64,000 nt of DNA from assembly GCA_023394615.1 (NCBI GenBank), contig JAEXAI010000019.1, positions 124,001-188,000 of the forward strand. The letters run 5' to 3'. Source of the stretch: Actinomycetes bacterium (GTDB lineage Bacteria > Actinomycetota > Coriobacteriia > Coriobacteriales > Eggerthellaceae). This document shows positions 49,843-59,175 of the stretch, piece by piece; the stretch's first letter is position 1, and the number at the start of each line of letters is the position of its first letter. The notes under the pieces were generated by a model, which searched no databases, was not told the origin of the DNA, and saw only the letters and a list, made by a program, of their open reading frames with translations. The translations under genes were made by a program, and so were the position numbers.

Positions 49843-51300
49843 ATGGCGAATTATTCAACAGGCCGAAATGATGGGACCGCTTGGGCTCCAGGCAATCAAG
49901 AGCGTTTTGGCTCCCAACAGGGTCGACCCATGCGTGGTGCGCCTGCTGACAAACAGATTCCCCAGAATATCGAGGCTGAGCAATCGGTGTTAGCTGCGTG
50001 CATGCTGAATCAGGATGCCATAGACGAAGTGGCTACGAAGCTTTCGGCGGAAAGCTTTTTTCGTCCGGCGCATCAGATTATATTCGCGGGCATGATGGAC
50101 CTTCACACTCGCAACCTGCCTATCGACCAGATATCCCTCGCCGAGAATCTGCGGGCTTCGGGGCAGCTCGAGGCGGTGGGGGGCAAGGCGTATCTGGTGG
50201 AATTGGCGGACAATACGTTCGCGCTGACGAACTGGGTGAACCATACCGAAATAGTGAAACGCACATCGATACTGCGCAACCTCATCTATGCATCTGCCCA
50301 GATTACGGCAATGGCATACGATGCCCCAGATGATTTGAACGAAGTGGTGGAAGACGCAGAGAAAACCCTGTTTGCCGTCACGGAAAAACGCGTGTCATCA
50401 TCGTTTAAGCCTATCGACAAGTTGCTGTCGGATGCGTTTGAGGAAATCACGAAACTGGCCGAGCAAAAAAGCCACATGGCTGGTGTGCCGACCGGCTTTA
50501 CCGACGTGGATGAGCTGTTTCACGGCTTGCGCGGTGGAGACTTGCTCATATTGGCAGCCCGACCCGGCGTGGGCAAGACCTCGCTGGCGCTGAATCTTGC
50601 AGCGAATGCGGCCAAAGCTGGTTTTCCCACCACGTTTTTCTCGCTTGAGATGAGCGCCTCTCAACTAGTGCAGCGTATTTTATGCTCTGAGGCGAAAATC
50701 GGGCTTTCCAAAGTGCGCGGTGGCTTTTTAGGCGAGGCCGACTGGCAGGCGTTGGCCGATGCTATAGGCAGGCTCTCGAACGCCGAACTTTATATCGACG
50801 ACACCCCCTCGCTTTCTATTTTGGAAGCACGAGCCAAAGCGCGCCGTGAGTTGCGAAACAAGGAAAACGGGCTGATCATCGTAGACTACCTGCAGTTGAT
50901 GCAACCCCCGCAAGCCCGCCGAGATGGCAATCGCGCCGTGGAAGTGGGCGAGATATCGCGAGGGCTCAAGGTGCTGGCGAAAGAGATGAACATGCCGGTT
51001 ATCGCGCTTTCCCAGTTGTCGCGCGCTATCGAGACCCGCGGGAAAAGCAAACGCCCTATGCTTTCCGACCTGCGTGAGTCTGGTTCTATCGAACAGGACG
51101 CAGACATCGTTATGTTTATCGATCGCAGTATGGATGAAATGGAGGCCGAAAGCGACGAGCGTCCCGAATGGGGCACTGCAAACCTGATTGTGGCGAAACA
51201 CCGCAATGGTCCTACGCGCGATATCACGTTATCGTGGACGCCCGAAAACACGACATTCGGCGACTATATCGACGCTTCGCGCTACGAAGGCGCAATCTAG
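49843..51300 (+). CDS. dnaB: Replicative DNA helicase DnaB
   Basis: 485 residues. A disordered N-terminal 35 residues precede the DnaB N domain (IPQNIEAEQSVLAACMLNQ, about 38-140). The RecA-like ATPase at about 205-475 has Walker A AARPGVGKTSLAL, Walker B LIIVDYLQLM, and the arginine-rich DnaB motifs EISRGLKVLAKE and SDLRESGSIEQDAD. It unwinds DNA at the fork. Follows the rpsF operon as in many genomes, but beyond two terminators, so transcribed separately. No intein. Confidence 0.96.
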   Translation: MANYSTGRNDGTAWAPGNQERFGSQQGRPMRGAPADKQIPQNIEAEQSVLAACMLNQDAIDEVATKLSAESFFRPAHQIIFAGMMDLHTRNLPIDQISLAENLRASGQLEAVGGKAYLVELADNTFALTNWVNHTEIVKRTSILRNLIYASAQITAMAYDAPDDLNEVVEDAEKTLFAVTEKRVSSSFKPIDKLLSDAFEEITKLAEQKSHMAGVPTGFTDVDELFHGLRGGDLLILAARPGVGKTSLALNLAANAAKAGFPTTFFSLEMSASQLVQRILCSEAKIGLSKVRGGFLGEADWQALADAIGRLSNAELYIDDTPSLSILEARAKARRELRNKENGLIIVDYLQLMQPPQARRDGNRAVEVGEISRGLKVLAKEMNMPVIALSQLSRAIETRGKSKRPMLSDLRESGSIEQDADIVMFIDRSMDEMEAESDERPEWGTANLIVAKHRNGPTRDITLSWTPENTTFGDYIDASRYEGAI

Positions 51301-51338
51301 GTACCCATCAATTGGCGTTTCGCGCTACACTACTACTC

Positions 51339-52601
51339 ATGGCGATACAGACGACATTCATACATGCGGCAGACTTGCATCTGGGAGCGGCATTCAAAGG
51401 CCTCAGATCGCTGTCGAGCGCATGGGCCAATCGCATGTGCGAGGCGGTGCCCGAAGCATTCGAGCGCTTGGTGAAGGCGGCAATCGATCGCAAGGTGGAC
51501 TTTGTGGTGTTGGCTGGTGATGTATTCGACATGGCGCGACCATCGTATGCCGACTTTATGAGGTTCTTCGAAGGCGTCGAGCGGTTGGGTCGGGCGGGCA
51601 TCCCGGTGTATCTGTGCACGGGCAACCATGACCCCTATACTTCATGGCAAAACGATTTCGCGGAATTCCCCGAAAACCTTTTTATGTTTCCTGCGGATAA
51701 GCCGGGCTTTTTCGTGTACGAACGTGACGGCGAGCCGTTGGTGCTGCTGGGGGGACGCGGTTACTACAACCAATCGGTGTCGGCGTCTCAAGATATTGCG
51801 GCAGGAGTCACGCGTCACGCGGCGGAAGCGGCATGCCACACCAGTGCACCGTTCGCCGTGGGCGTTCTCCATACCGGATTGCATTTGGATCCTGTGAAAG
51901 CACCTACCGATCCGGCTGCGCTTTTGCGCTCGGGCATGGATTATTGGGCGTTGGGCCACATACATATGCCGTACAAGGACTCCGCAGACAATCCCCGATT
52001 GGTTTTCTCGGGTTGCATACAAGGTCGCGACAGCAAGGAAACCGGTCCGCGTGGATGCTATCAGGTGACGCTTGAGCAAGACCGGCAAAACCGCATAGAT
52101 TTTGTTCCCTTGGCAAGCGTGGTATGGCAGAAGCTCAACGTGGATGTAAGCGAGTGTGCAACGCTAGCCGACGTGAACGCTGCAATTATGCGTGCGCTCT
52201 TCGATTTGAATGGCAAGGCTCAATGCGAGGAAATGGTCGAGCGAGTGACGCTTGTGGGTACAACGCCGTTGCATGAGGCATTGCGCGCTCCGGGCGTAAT
52301 CGAAGACATGCGCAAAAAGATAAACGATGACTATCCTATTTTCTTCTGCGACGCCCTGATTGATAAAACGACGCTTCCGCTCAACCGCAAAGCGCTGAGT
52401 GAAGAAAACCTGTTTCCCGCAGTGCTCATGCGGCAGGCGCGTACTCAGGCAGAAGGCCGTGAAGAGGCAGTGGCATATCTGCAGCGGGAATTTTTGCAGA
52501 AGAACCTGCAGATGCCAATCGCATGCGTCAAAAACCTAGATGACTTGGAATCACAATCTGAGGATTTGCTCCTTGACCTTTTATGTGGGGGCGCTTCATG
52601 A
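51339..52601 (+). CDS. yhaO: Metallophosphoesterase nuclease, SbcD/YhaO-like
   Basis: 420 residues from ATG 51339. Metal motifs of Mre11/SbcD-type calcineurin phosphoesterases: HAADLHLG, LAGDVFD, TGNHD, GVLHTGLH and LGHIHMP. No Shine-Dalgarno; TACACT ends 7 bases before the ATG, so translation may be leaderless. Its stop overlaps the next gene's start (ATGA), and that gene is a YhaN-like ATPase, matching the YhaO-YhaN pairing of Bacillus. Likely a DNA double-strand-end processing nuclease. Confidence 0.87.
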   Translation: MAIQTTFIHAADLHLGAAFKGLRSLSSAWANRMCEAVPEAFERLVKAAIDRKVDFVVLAGDVFDMARPSYADFMRFFEGVERLGRAGIPVYLCTGNHDPYTSWQNDFAEFPENLFMFPADKPGFFVYERDGEPLVLLGGRGYYNQSVSASQDIAAGVTRHAAEAACHTSAPFAVGVLHTGLHLDPVKAPTDPAALLRSGMDYWALGHIHMPYKDSADNPRLVFSGCIQGRDSKETGPRGCYQVTLEQDRQNRIDFVPLASVVWQKLNVDVSECATLADVNAAIMRALFDLNGKAQCEEMVERVTLVGTTPLHEALRAPGVIEDMRKKINDDYPIFFCDALIDKTTLPLNRKALSEENLFPAVLMRQARTQAEGREEAVAYLQREFLQKNLQMPIACVKNLDDLESQSEDLLLDLLCGGAS

Positions 52602-54790
52602 CCAACGAGCGTTCCTACTATCTGAAATCTCTGCACATCGATGCGTTCGGACCATTCATGCAAAAGGACATCGGTCCTTTCAGCCCATCGCTGAATGTGG
52701 TGCTTGGAGCCAATGAAGCCGGTAAGACGACCGTCAGCGCCTTTGTGCGCGGTGTGCTATTCGGTTGGGAAGATGCGCGCGGTCAGCGAAACACGTACAA
52801 ACCTGTCAGTGCCGAGCGGTCAGGGGCCTGTGTCTTCGCGCAAGCGAATGGCGACGAGATACGTTGTTCGCGGGGGCGCAACGCTGATGGCGTACAGCCC
52901 GAAGAGGCGGCGCGGCTGCTGCTTGATGACATTGATGCTGATACGTTTAAGACCATATTCTCCCTTGACAGCGATGAGCTGCGGGGGTTGGGAAAGACCA
53001 ACGACGTGACAGCGCGCCTGCTCACCGCAGGGGCGGGCACCGTTGATTCTACAGCGCACGTGCTCAGCGATATCGACCAACGTCTGGCGATGCGCCTTTC
53101 GCGCGCGTCATCGCAGGTGGATTCCATTCCCAATTTGCAGACAGCCATCGATGAGGTGCGTGGGGAATTGGACCGCGCTTCGGCTGAAGCGGAGCGCTTC
53201 AAACATGAAAACCGTGAGTATTTGGACTTGGCACCTCGCAGGCGCGAACTTTCGGAATCGTTGGATAGTATCAACACCGAAATCGAGAATCTGTCAGTGA
53301 AACACGATTCGTTGGTGAAATTGGACCAACAGCGCCAAAGGCTCGCGGCTCAGAGTGACGATCTGTCTGTAGAAGAAGACGACTTGAAAGCGCTCGAGGA
53401 GTCAGCCCGACAAGCGCGTCAAGCCAAATACCTTGCCATCGATGCGGTGGAGGAGCGTGCTTTGCGTGACGGGTTGGAAGATTTGTCGGAAGAAGGGGCT
53501 GCGCTCGACCATCGCTACCTCATAGCCAAACAGGATTACGCATCGTCGAAAGCCCAATATGAAGCATTGGTGGAAGCTGATGACATTCAGGAGCTGAAGC
53601 GCAAAGCAAAGCGACAGCGCGTCACGCAGATAGTGCTGTCAGTGATTCTGCCTGTCCTGTTCATAACGTTGGGCGTGCCTGTTTTTGAGCATGCACGCGA
53701 AATCGGCAGCCTTTCGATAACCGCGTTGGGGCTCGTGTTGGTGGCGGTGGGCATCTTGATGGGCTGTGCGGCATTGGTGATGCTGTTTCGTCCCAACAAA
53801 GTAGAAGAGGAAATGACCACGCGGTTGCAGAATTCGCAATGGGTCATGCTGCAAGATAAAAAGAAACTGGAATCCTGTGAGCAGGAAAAGACGGTCTACG
53901 AAGCGAAAGTGGCCGCTTATTTGAAAGAAGCCGGTCTTGACGGGGCTCAGGGAAGCATCCGGCGTGCTCGCGCTTTGCTGGATGAGACTGGCGAGGCACG
54001 TTCTGAGGCGGGTCTTTTGATACAGCGTCGCCAGTCGCTCGTTGCGCGTCGTTCGTCTTTGGAAAACACGCGCGACCAGGTTGAGCGCGACCGTGCGAAC
54101 ATCATGGTGTCGTTGGGACTCGACGACCAGGTGCGTACGGACGTTTTAGAAGGACGCTTGCGTCAAAAGAAAGAACAGCGAGATGCCCAGCTTCGCACAA
54201 GCGAGAGCATAAACGCCCGATACGGCGAACTGAAACAAGAGCTTGCGGCGGCGCGCCATATGCGCCGTTTCGACGAGTTGAAACTTGAGAGCCAGATGCT
54301 GCAGACGCGTATGGGCGAGGCCCTCGAAGATTACGCGCGCCTGCTTTTGGCTAAGCGCATGTTGCAATCATCTATCGCAGCGTGGGAAAGCAAGAGCCAG
54401 CCTGCCGTGTATCAGCAGGCCGGAAACTTGCTCTCTCTGATGACGCAGGGAAAGTGGGAACGTGTGCAGATAAGCCCCGAAGGTGGGCTTCAGGCCGTTG
54501 ATGCATTCGGCACACCGCGCGACCCGTTGCTGCTTTCCATGGGCACGTGCCAACAGCTCTATTTGAGTTTGCGTATCGCGCTTTTGGAGACAGCTGGCAA
54601 CGTCGGGCGCTGCATGCCTATCTTGGCTGATGACATACTGGTCAATTTTGATGCCGAGCGCCGTATCGGTGCGGCTCGGGCGCTTCATCGTCTTTCGGAG
54701 TCGCGGCAGGTGATCGTTTTCACATGCCATGAAGAAGTTGTAAGGCTTATGCAGGATACCGCTTTGGGACTCAATTTGGTAGAGCTGTAA
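52598..54790 (+). CDS. yhaN: Coiled-coil AAA ATPase, SbcC/YhaN-like
   Basis: 730 residues from ATG 52598, overlapping the nuclease gene by 4 bp. N-terminal P-loop half with Walker A GANEAGKTT (about 36-44), a long charged coiled coil at about 165-560 interrupted by a pair of hydrophobic segments near 350-395 (membrane-spanning, as in YhaN), and the C-terminal ATPase half with signature-like LSMGTCQQLYLSLR and Walker B PILADDILVNFD. Works with the YhaO-like nuclease on DNA ends. The transmembrane pair suggests membrane anchoring. Confidence 0.87.
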   Translation: MTNERSYYLKSLHIDAFGPFMQKDIGPFSPSLNVVLGANEAGKTTVSAFVRGVLFGWEDARGQRNTYKPVSAERSGACVFAQANGDEIRCSRGRNADGVQPEEAARLLLDDIDADTFKTIFSLDSDELRGLGKTNDVTARLLTAGAGTVDSTAHVLSDIDQRLAMRLSRASSQVDSIPNLQTAIDEVRGELDRASAEAERFKHENREYLDLAPRRRELSESLDSINTEIENLSVKHDSLVKLDQQRQRLAAQSDDLSVEEDDLKALEESARQARQAKYLAIDAVEERALRDGLEDLSEEGAALDHRYLIAKQDYASSKAQYEALVEADDIQELKRKAKRQRVTQIVLSVILPVLFITLGVPVFEHAREIGSLSITALGLVLVAVGILMGCAALVMLFRPNKVEEEMTTRLQNSQWVMLQDKKKLESCEQEKTVYEAKVAAYLKEAGLDGAQGSIRRARALLDETGEARSEAGLLIQRRQSLVARRSSLENTRDQVERDRANIMVSLGLDDQVRTDVLEGRLRQKKEQRDAQLRTSESINARYGELKQELAAARHMRRFDELKLESQMLQTRMGEALEDYARLLLAKRMLQSSIAAWESKSQPAVYQQAGNLLSLMTQGKWERVQISPEGGLQAVDAFGTPRDPLLLSMGTCQQLYLSLRIALLETAGNVGRCMPILADDILVNFDAERRIGAARALHRLSESRQVIVFTCHEEVVRLMQDTALGLNLVEL

Positions 54791-54846
54791 TATAATGTCA
54801 AGTTCGCGGGCTTTTCCGCGAGGACAATCCGTCGTGTAGGCGGATT
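54764..54846 (+). promoter_or_regulatory. Candidate purA promoter and structured leader
   Basis: TTGGGA (54764-54769) with TAATAT (54788-54793), 18-bp spacer, overlapping the end of yhaN. The leader then has two short hairpins: CGCGG/CCGCG near 54805-54820 and AATCCG/CGGATT (54826-54831 / 54841-54846). No T-run, so function unknown. Confidence 0.4.
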
Positions 54847-54890
54847 CGTGTCCGCAAGCTATGCGGGCGTGTGAAGAAAGGAAGGCAGAC

Positions 54891-56186
54891 ATGCCAAGCA
54901 CCGTGCTCGTCGGCGCCCAGTGGGGCGATGAAGGCAAGGGGAAGATAACCGACCTCATTGCCGGCGACTACAATTACGTCGTTCGTTTCCAGGGGGGCAA
55001 CAATGCGGGCCATACCGTTATCCACGGCGACACGAAAATTGCTCTGCGACTGACTCCGTCGGGAATCATGTATCCGGGAATCACCCCCGTGATTGGCAAC
55101 GGTTGCGTAATTGACCCTCGCGTTCTGGCTGGCGAGATAGAGATGCTGAAGGAAAACGGCATTTCAACCGACAAGCTAGTTATCAGCTGCGATGCGCATG
55201 TCATTATGCCTTACCATATCGCACTTGACGGTGCTCATGAAAACCATCTAGGCAAGCATGAGATTGGTACGACCCACAACGGCATCGGACCGGCTTACGA
55301 AGACAAAGCGGCGCGCACTGGTATTCGCGTGCAGGACCTGCTCGATGAGCATATCCTGCGCCAGAAGCTTGAAACCGCGCTTGAACTGAAGAATCAGATT
55401 CTGGACAAAATATACGGCCTGCCCACGTTTACAGTGGATCAGATTATGGAAGAATACCTGCCCTATGCCGACATGATTCGTCCGCATATGGCTGAAACCA
55501 CGCAGTTATTGAACGAGGCGCTGCGTCGTGGTGAAAACATCCTGTTCGAGGGCGCGCAAGGCACGCTGCTCGACTTGGACCACGGCACGTATCCCTTTGT
55601 CACGTCATCATCTTGCTGCGCAGGTGGCGCTCCCACCGGATCGGGTGTGGGCCCGAAAGCCATCAGCAAGGTCATCGGCATCAGCAAAGCCTACATCACC
55701 CGCGTGGGCTCCGGTCCTTTCCCCACCGAGTTGAAAGATGAAACCGGCGAGCTTTTGCGCGATGTGGGTGGCGAATACGGCGTGGTGACCGGACGCAAGC
55801 GTCGTTGCGGTTGGTTCGATGCTGTGATTGCCCGCTATGCAGCAGACGTGAACAGCCTGACCGATATGGCGCTCACGAAACTCGATGTGCTTTCGGCTGT
55901 GGACACTATCAAGGTGTGTGTTGGTTACGAATCAGATGGGAAAGATTACGATTACTTCCCTATGCAGCACACTGCTTTATACCCCAAGCACGTGAACCCC
56001 ATCTACGAAGAGCTGCCGGGTTGGAAAGATCAAGACATCACCGGATGCCGTACTTTTGAAAGCCTGCCTGAAAACGCCCAACGTTATGTGGAATACCTTG
56101 AGGAAAAAGTGGGCGTGCCCATGAGCATCATCGCCGTGGGTCCCGACCGCGATCAAACAATTTTCCGCGGTTGGTCAAGCCGCTAA
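54891..56186 (+). CDS. purA: Adenylosuccinate synthetase
   Basis: 431 residues from ATG 54891 (AAAGGAAGG upstream). GTP-binding and active-site signatures complete: GAQWGDEGKGKITDL, NNAGHTV, GIGPAYEDKAARTGIR, GTYPFVTSSS and TGRKRRCGWFD. It condenses IMP and aspartate with GTP to adenylosuccinate, the substrate of PurB. purD follows 105 bp later. Confidence 0.97.
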   Translation: MPSTVLVGAQWGDEGKGKITDLIAGDYNYVVRFQGGNNAGHTVIHGDTKIALRLTPSGIMYPGITPVIGNGCVIDPRVLAGEIEMLKENGISTDKLVISCDAHVIMPYHIALDGAHENHLGKHEIGTTHNGIGPAYEDKAARTGIRVQDLLDEHILRQKLETALELKNQILDKIYGLPTFTVDQIMEEYLPYADMIRPHMAETTQLLNEALRRGENILFEGAQGTLLDLDHGTYPFVTSSSCCAGGAPTGSGVGPKAISKVIGISKAYITRVGSGPFPTELKDETGELLRDVGGEYGVVTGRKRRCGWFDAVIARYAADVNSLTDMALTKLDVLSAVDTIKVCVGYESDGKDYDYFPMQHTALYPKHVNPIYEELPGWKDQDITGCRTFESLPENAQRYVEYLEEKVGVPMSIIAVGPDRDQTIFRGWSSR

Positions 56187-56199
56187 ACAGTAGGGAATG

Positions 56200-56238
56200 C
56201 AACCGCCCGTCGATGCTGAACAAGCGTGCGGGCGGTTG
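56200..56238. other. Hairpin between purA and purD
   Basis: CAACCGCCCG (56200-56209) pairs with CGGGCGGTTG (56229-56238). No T-run follows, so it is more likely a structured leader or processing site than a strong terminator. Confidence 0.45.
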
Positions 56239-56291
56239 TTGCAGAGAGGCCGCAGGCCGATTGCCCGCGGCATTGCAAAGGAGCAGTTCAT

Positions 56292-57584
56292 ATGAACATC
56301 GTTGTATTGGGAAGCGGCGGGCGCGAGCACGCAATAGCGTGGGCGCTTTCGAAGTCGTCCCGTTGCGATGACCTGTTCGTTATCCCCGGCAACGGGGGAA
56401 CGCAATCAATCGCGCAGAACATCACCGGTATAGATATCTCAGACGGTGCGGCCATTGTGGGATTCGCGCACGCCCACGACGTGGGCTTGGTGGTAGTTGG
56501 CCCGGAAGTGCCGTTGGTTGCAGGTGTGGCGAACACGTTGCGCGACGCTGGGATTGCAGTGTTCGGCCCCGATGCGCAAGGTGCCCAGCTTGAAGGCAGC
56601 AAGCTTGCCAGCAAACGCTTCATGGAGGAAAACAATCTTCCCACAGCGCGCTATGCCACGTTCACTGAAAAGGAACTGGCGCTAGAATACGTGCGCGACA
56701 TGGGAGCCCCCATCGTGGTGAAGGCTGATGGTTTGGCTGCGGGCAAAGGTGTTATCGTAGCCGAGAACACAGATGCTGCGCTCGATGCAGTTGAAGAGTG
56801 CTTCGACGGCGCGTTCGGCGAGGCTGGACAACGCGTGGTCGTGGAAGAATGCCTTACAGGACCTGAATGCTCGCTGCTCGCCTTTATCACCGAAGGACGT
56901 GCTTTCTGCATGGCGGCTGCGCAAGACCATAAACGCGCCTTTGACGGTGACTTGGGTCCCAACACCGGAGGCATGGGTGTCTATTCGCCTGTGCCCATCG
57001 TCACAGATGCCGAAATGGAGGCGATGCGTGACGTGATGTCGCGAGCGGCTGCGGCCACTGCGAAACCTCCGTTCGAAAACGACTATCGCGGCGTGCTCTA
57101 CGGCGGTTTCATGCTAACGCCTGAAGGACCGAAACTGCTGGAATTCAACGTGCGCTTCGGCGATCCCGAAACACAGGTCGTGTTGCCGCGCCTTGAAAGC
57201 GATCTGGTGGATGTGATGGAAGCCGTCGCGAAAGGCGAGCCTGACAAGATAGATCTGCATTGGTCCAAGCAATGGGCTGTGTGCGTGGTGCTGGCAAGCG
57301 AAGGCTATCCTGCCGCATACGAAAAAGGCAAGGTCATCCTTGGGATTGATGAAGCTGAAGACATGGAGGGCATCACTGTTTTTCATGCAGGTACGGCATT
57401 CAACAAAGATGACGAGCTCATCACGGCCGGTGGACGCGTACTAGACGTGGTTGCCCTCGGTGATACGTTCGATGAGGCGCGCGAGCGCGCATACGCCGCA
57501 TGCGACGTCATTAATTATGAAGGCAAACAATACCGCAGCGACATTGGTAAAAAGGCTGCGGCTGGACGAATTTCTTGGGAGTAG
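56292..57584 (+). CDS. purD: Phosphoribosylamine-glycine ligase
   Basis: 430 residues from ATG 56292 (AAAGGAG upstream). ATP-grasp enzyme with GARS N domain VVLGSGGREHAIAW, PEVPLVAG, ATP-grasp region IVVKADGLAAGKGV, PNTGGMGVYSP, and metal-site EFNVRFGDPETQ. Full length. It makes GAR from phosphoribosylamine, glycine and ATP, the second step of de novo purine synthesis. The HemN-like gene starts 7 bp downstream. Confidence 0.97.
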   Translation: MNIVVLGSGGREHAIAWALSKSSRCDDLFVIPGNGGTQSIAQNITGIDISDGAAIVGFAHAHDVGLVVVGPEVPLVAGVANTLRDAGIAVFGPDAQGAQLEGSKLASKRFMEENNLPTARYATFTEKELALEYVRDMGAPIVVKADGLAAGKGVIVAENTDAALDAVEECFDGAFGEAGQRVVVEECLTGPECSLLAFITEGRAFCMAAAQDHKRAFDGDLGPNTGGMGVYSPVPIVTDAEMEAMRDVMSRAAAATAKPPFENDYRGVLYGGFMLTPEGPKLLEFNVRFGDPETQVVLPRLESDLVDVMEAVAKGEPDKIDLHWSKQWAVCVVLASEGYPAAYEKGKVILGIDEAEDMEGITVFHAGTAFNKDDELITAGGRVLDVVALGDTFDEARERAYAACDVINYEGKQYRSDIGKKAAAGRISWE

Positions 57585-57591
57585 CGAATAT

Positions 57592-58881
57592 ATGCTAAGC
57601 GAACGAATGTTGACTGGGGTTATAAACCAATGCACGGGTCCTCTGTTGAATCTGGAACCCACTGAAGCGCGTTTCATCCCAACGCCCGATCCCGCGAAGC
57701 GCTATATGCTCTATATGCATGTGCCGTTTTGCGAAAGGTTGTGCCCGTATTGCTCGTTCAATCGCTTTCCTTATTCAGAAGAGCGCGCGAGGCCCTATTT
57801 CAAGAACCTGCGCCGCGAGATGCTGATGTTGAAAGATCTGGGCTATGATTTCGATAGCCTCTATATTGGCGGGGGCACGCCCACTATCATGCTCGATGAA
57901 CTGTGCGAAACCATTGATTTGGCGCGCGAGACGTTTTCCATACAAGAGGTCTCAAGCGAAACGAACCCCAACCACTTGGCACCGCGCTACATCGATGCCC
58001 TGCAGGGCAGAGTGCAGCGCTTGTCCGTAGGGGTGCAGAGCTTTGACAATAATCTGCTCAAGCAGATGGACCGCTATGAGAAGTACGGTTCTGCCGAGCA
58101 GATTTTCGAGCGCATCCAGTACGCCGCGCCGTATTTCAAGTCGCTGAACGTGGATATGATCTTTAACTTCCCCGAACAGACCGAGGATATCCTTATAAAC
58201 GATTTGGCCTATATATTGGAAAGCGGCACCAGCCAAACAACATTCTACCCGCTGATGGCGTCGCCTTCGGTGTCTCGCTCTATGGCGAACACGCTGGGCA
58301 AGGTGGACTATTCGCGCGAAAAGCAGTTCTACGATATCGTATGGCAGGTGCTCACTGACAACGGGTTCAAAATGGGCAGCGCATGGACCTTCAACAAATT
58401 CGATGAAGGCATGATTGACGAATATGTGGTCGATTATGAAGAATACCCTGCCATCGGCAGCGGTGGCATCACATATCTGGGCCACAATCTTTACGTGAAT
58501 ACGTTCTCTTTGCAGGAGTACAACGACGATATCGAAGCGGGCCGCATGTCCATTTCGGGACGGAAGCACTTCAACAAGCGCGATCGTATGCGGTATCGTT
58601 TTATGATGCAGTTGTTCGGCCTGCGTTTGGACAAGCGGGCGTTCGAGCGAGATTTTGGATGCTCGGTCGAGCGAGGCCTTCCTGCCGAGATGGCCTTCAT
58701 GAACGCCAATGGTGCTTTCGACGTGAACAATAGCGAGGAGCTCACGCTCACCCCGAAAGGACGCTATCTTACCGTGGTCATGATGCGCCAGTTCTTCATC
58801 GGCGTGAACAACCTGCGCGACCGCGCGCGTTCGGCTTTGACCGGCGAGGAGCACGAGCTGCTGTTTGGCAGCGGGAAATAG
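57592..58881 (+). CDS. Radical-SAM coproporphyrinogen III oxidase-like protein (HemN/HemW family)
   Basis: 429 residues from ATG 57592, with TGGGAG 10 bases upstream; the longer frame begins inside purD. The cluster motif is CERLCPYC (CxxxCxxC) at about residues 43-50, followed by HemN-family features (YIGGGTPTIM, SETNPNHL, RLSVGVQSFD, MIFNFPEQT). HemN-type proteins oxidise coproporphyrinogen; HemW-type proteins are haem chaperones, and this sequence could be either. cydAB begins shortly after, and cytochrome bd needs haem, so a haem role fits the context. A terminator follows. Confidence 0.82.
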   Translation: MLSERMLTGVINQCTGPLLNLEPTEARFIPTPDPAKRYMLYMHVPFCERLCPYCSFNRFPYSEERARPYFKNLRREMLMLKDLGYDFDSLYIGGGTPTIMLDELCETIDLARETFSIQEVSSETNPNHLAPRYIDALQGRVQRLSVGVQSFDNNLLKQMDRYEKYGSAEQIFERIQYAAPYFKSLNVDMIFNFPEQTEDILINDLAYILESGTSQTTFYPLMASPSVSRSMANTLGKVDYSREKQFYDIVWQVLTDNGFKMGSAWTFNKFDEGMIDEYVVDYEEYPAIGSGGITYLGHNLYVNTFSLQEYNDDIEAGRMSISGRKHFNKRDRMRYRFMMQLFGLRLDKRAFERDFGCSVERGLPAEMAFMNANGAFDVNNSEELTLTPKGRYLTVVMMRQFFIGVNNLRDRARSALTGEEHELLFGSGK

Positions 58882-58963
58882 GGGCCAAGCACAATCCGCT
58901 ACGCGCGCCTATTGGCCTGCTGCGCGCTGGATGCCATTTAAATCATAATCGCTAATGCGACCG

Positions 58964-59003
58964 AATAGCACTCCTTCAACTGCGAAGAAGTGCTATTATT
59001 CTT
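58964..59003 (+). terminator. Terminator after the HemN-like gene
   Basis: AATAGCACT-c-CTTC (58964-58977) pairs with GAAG-a-AGTGCTATT (58984-58997), one mismatch; ATTCTT follows. Confidence 0.7.
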
Positions 59004-59092
59004 GGTAAGGGCTCATGCTCGAGCGGGACTTATTGAGTTCGGGTTGTTCCGATACCCGTATTTGATTCGGGGTTTTATCTTTCTTTCGTATG

Positions 59093-59121
59093 TTGACGCA
59101 CTGCTACCTAAATGGTACTGT
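59093..59121 (+). promoter_or_regulatory. cydAB promoter
   Basis: TTGACG (59093-59098), 17-bp spacer, TACTGT (59116-59121), 55 bp before the cydA start. Confidence 0.65.
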
Positions 59122-59175
59122 ACTTATATCAATTAAAAGGCAAGGGGCCTTTTATGGAGTGGAAGAAAGGGGAAG

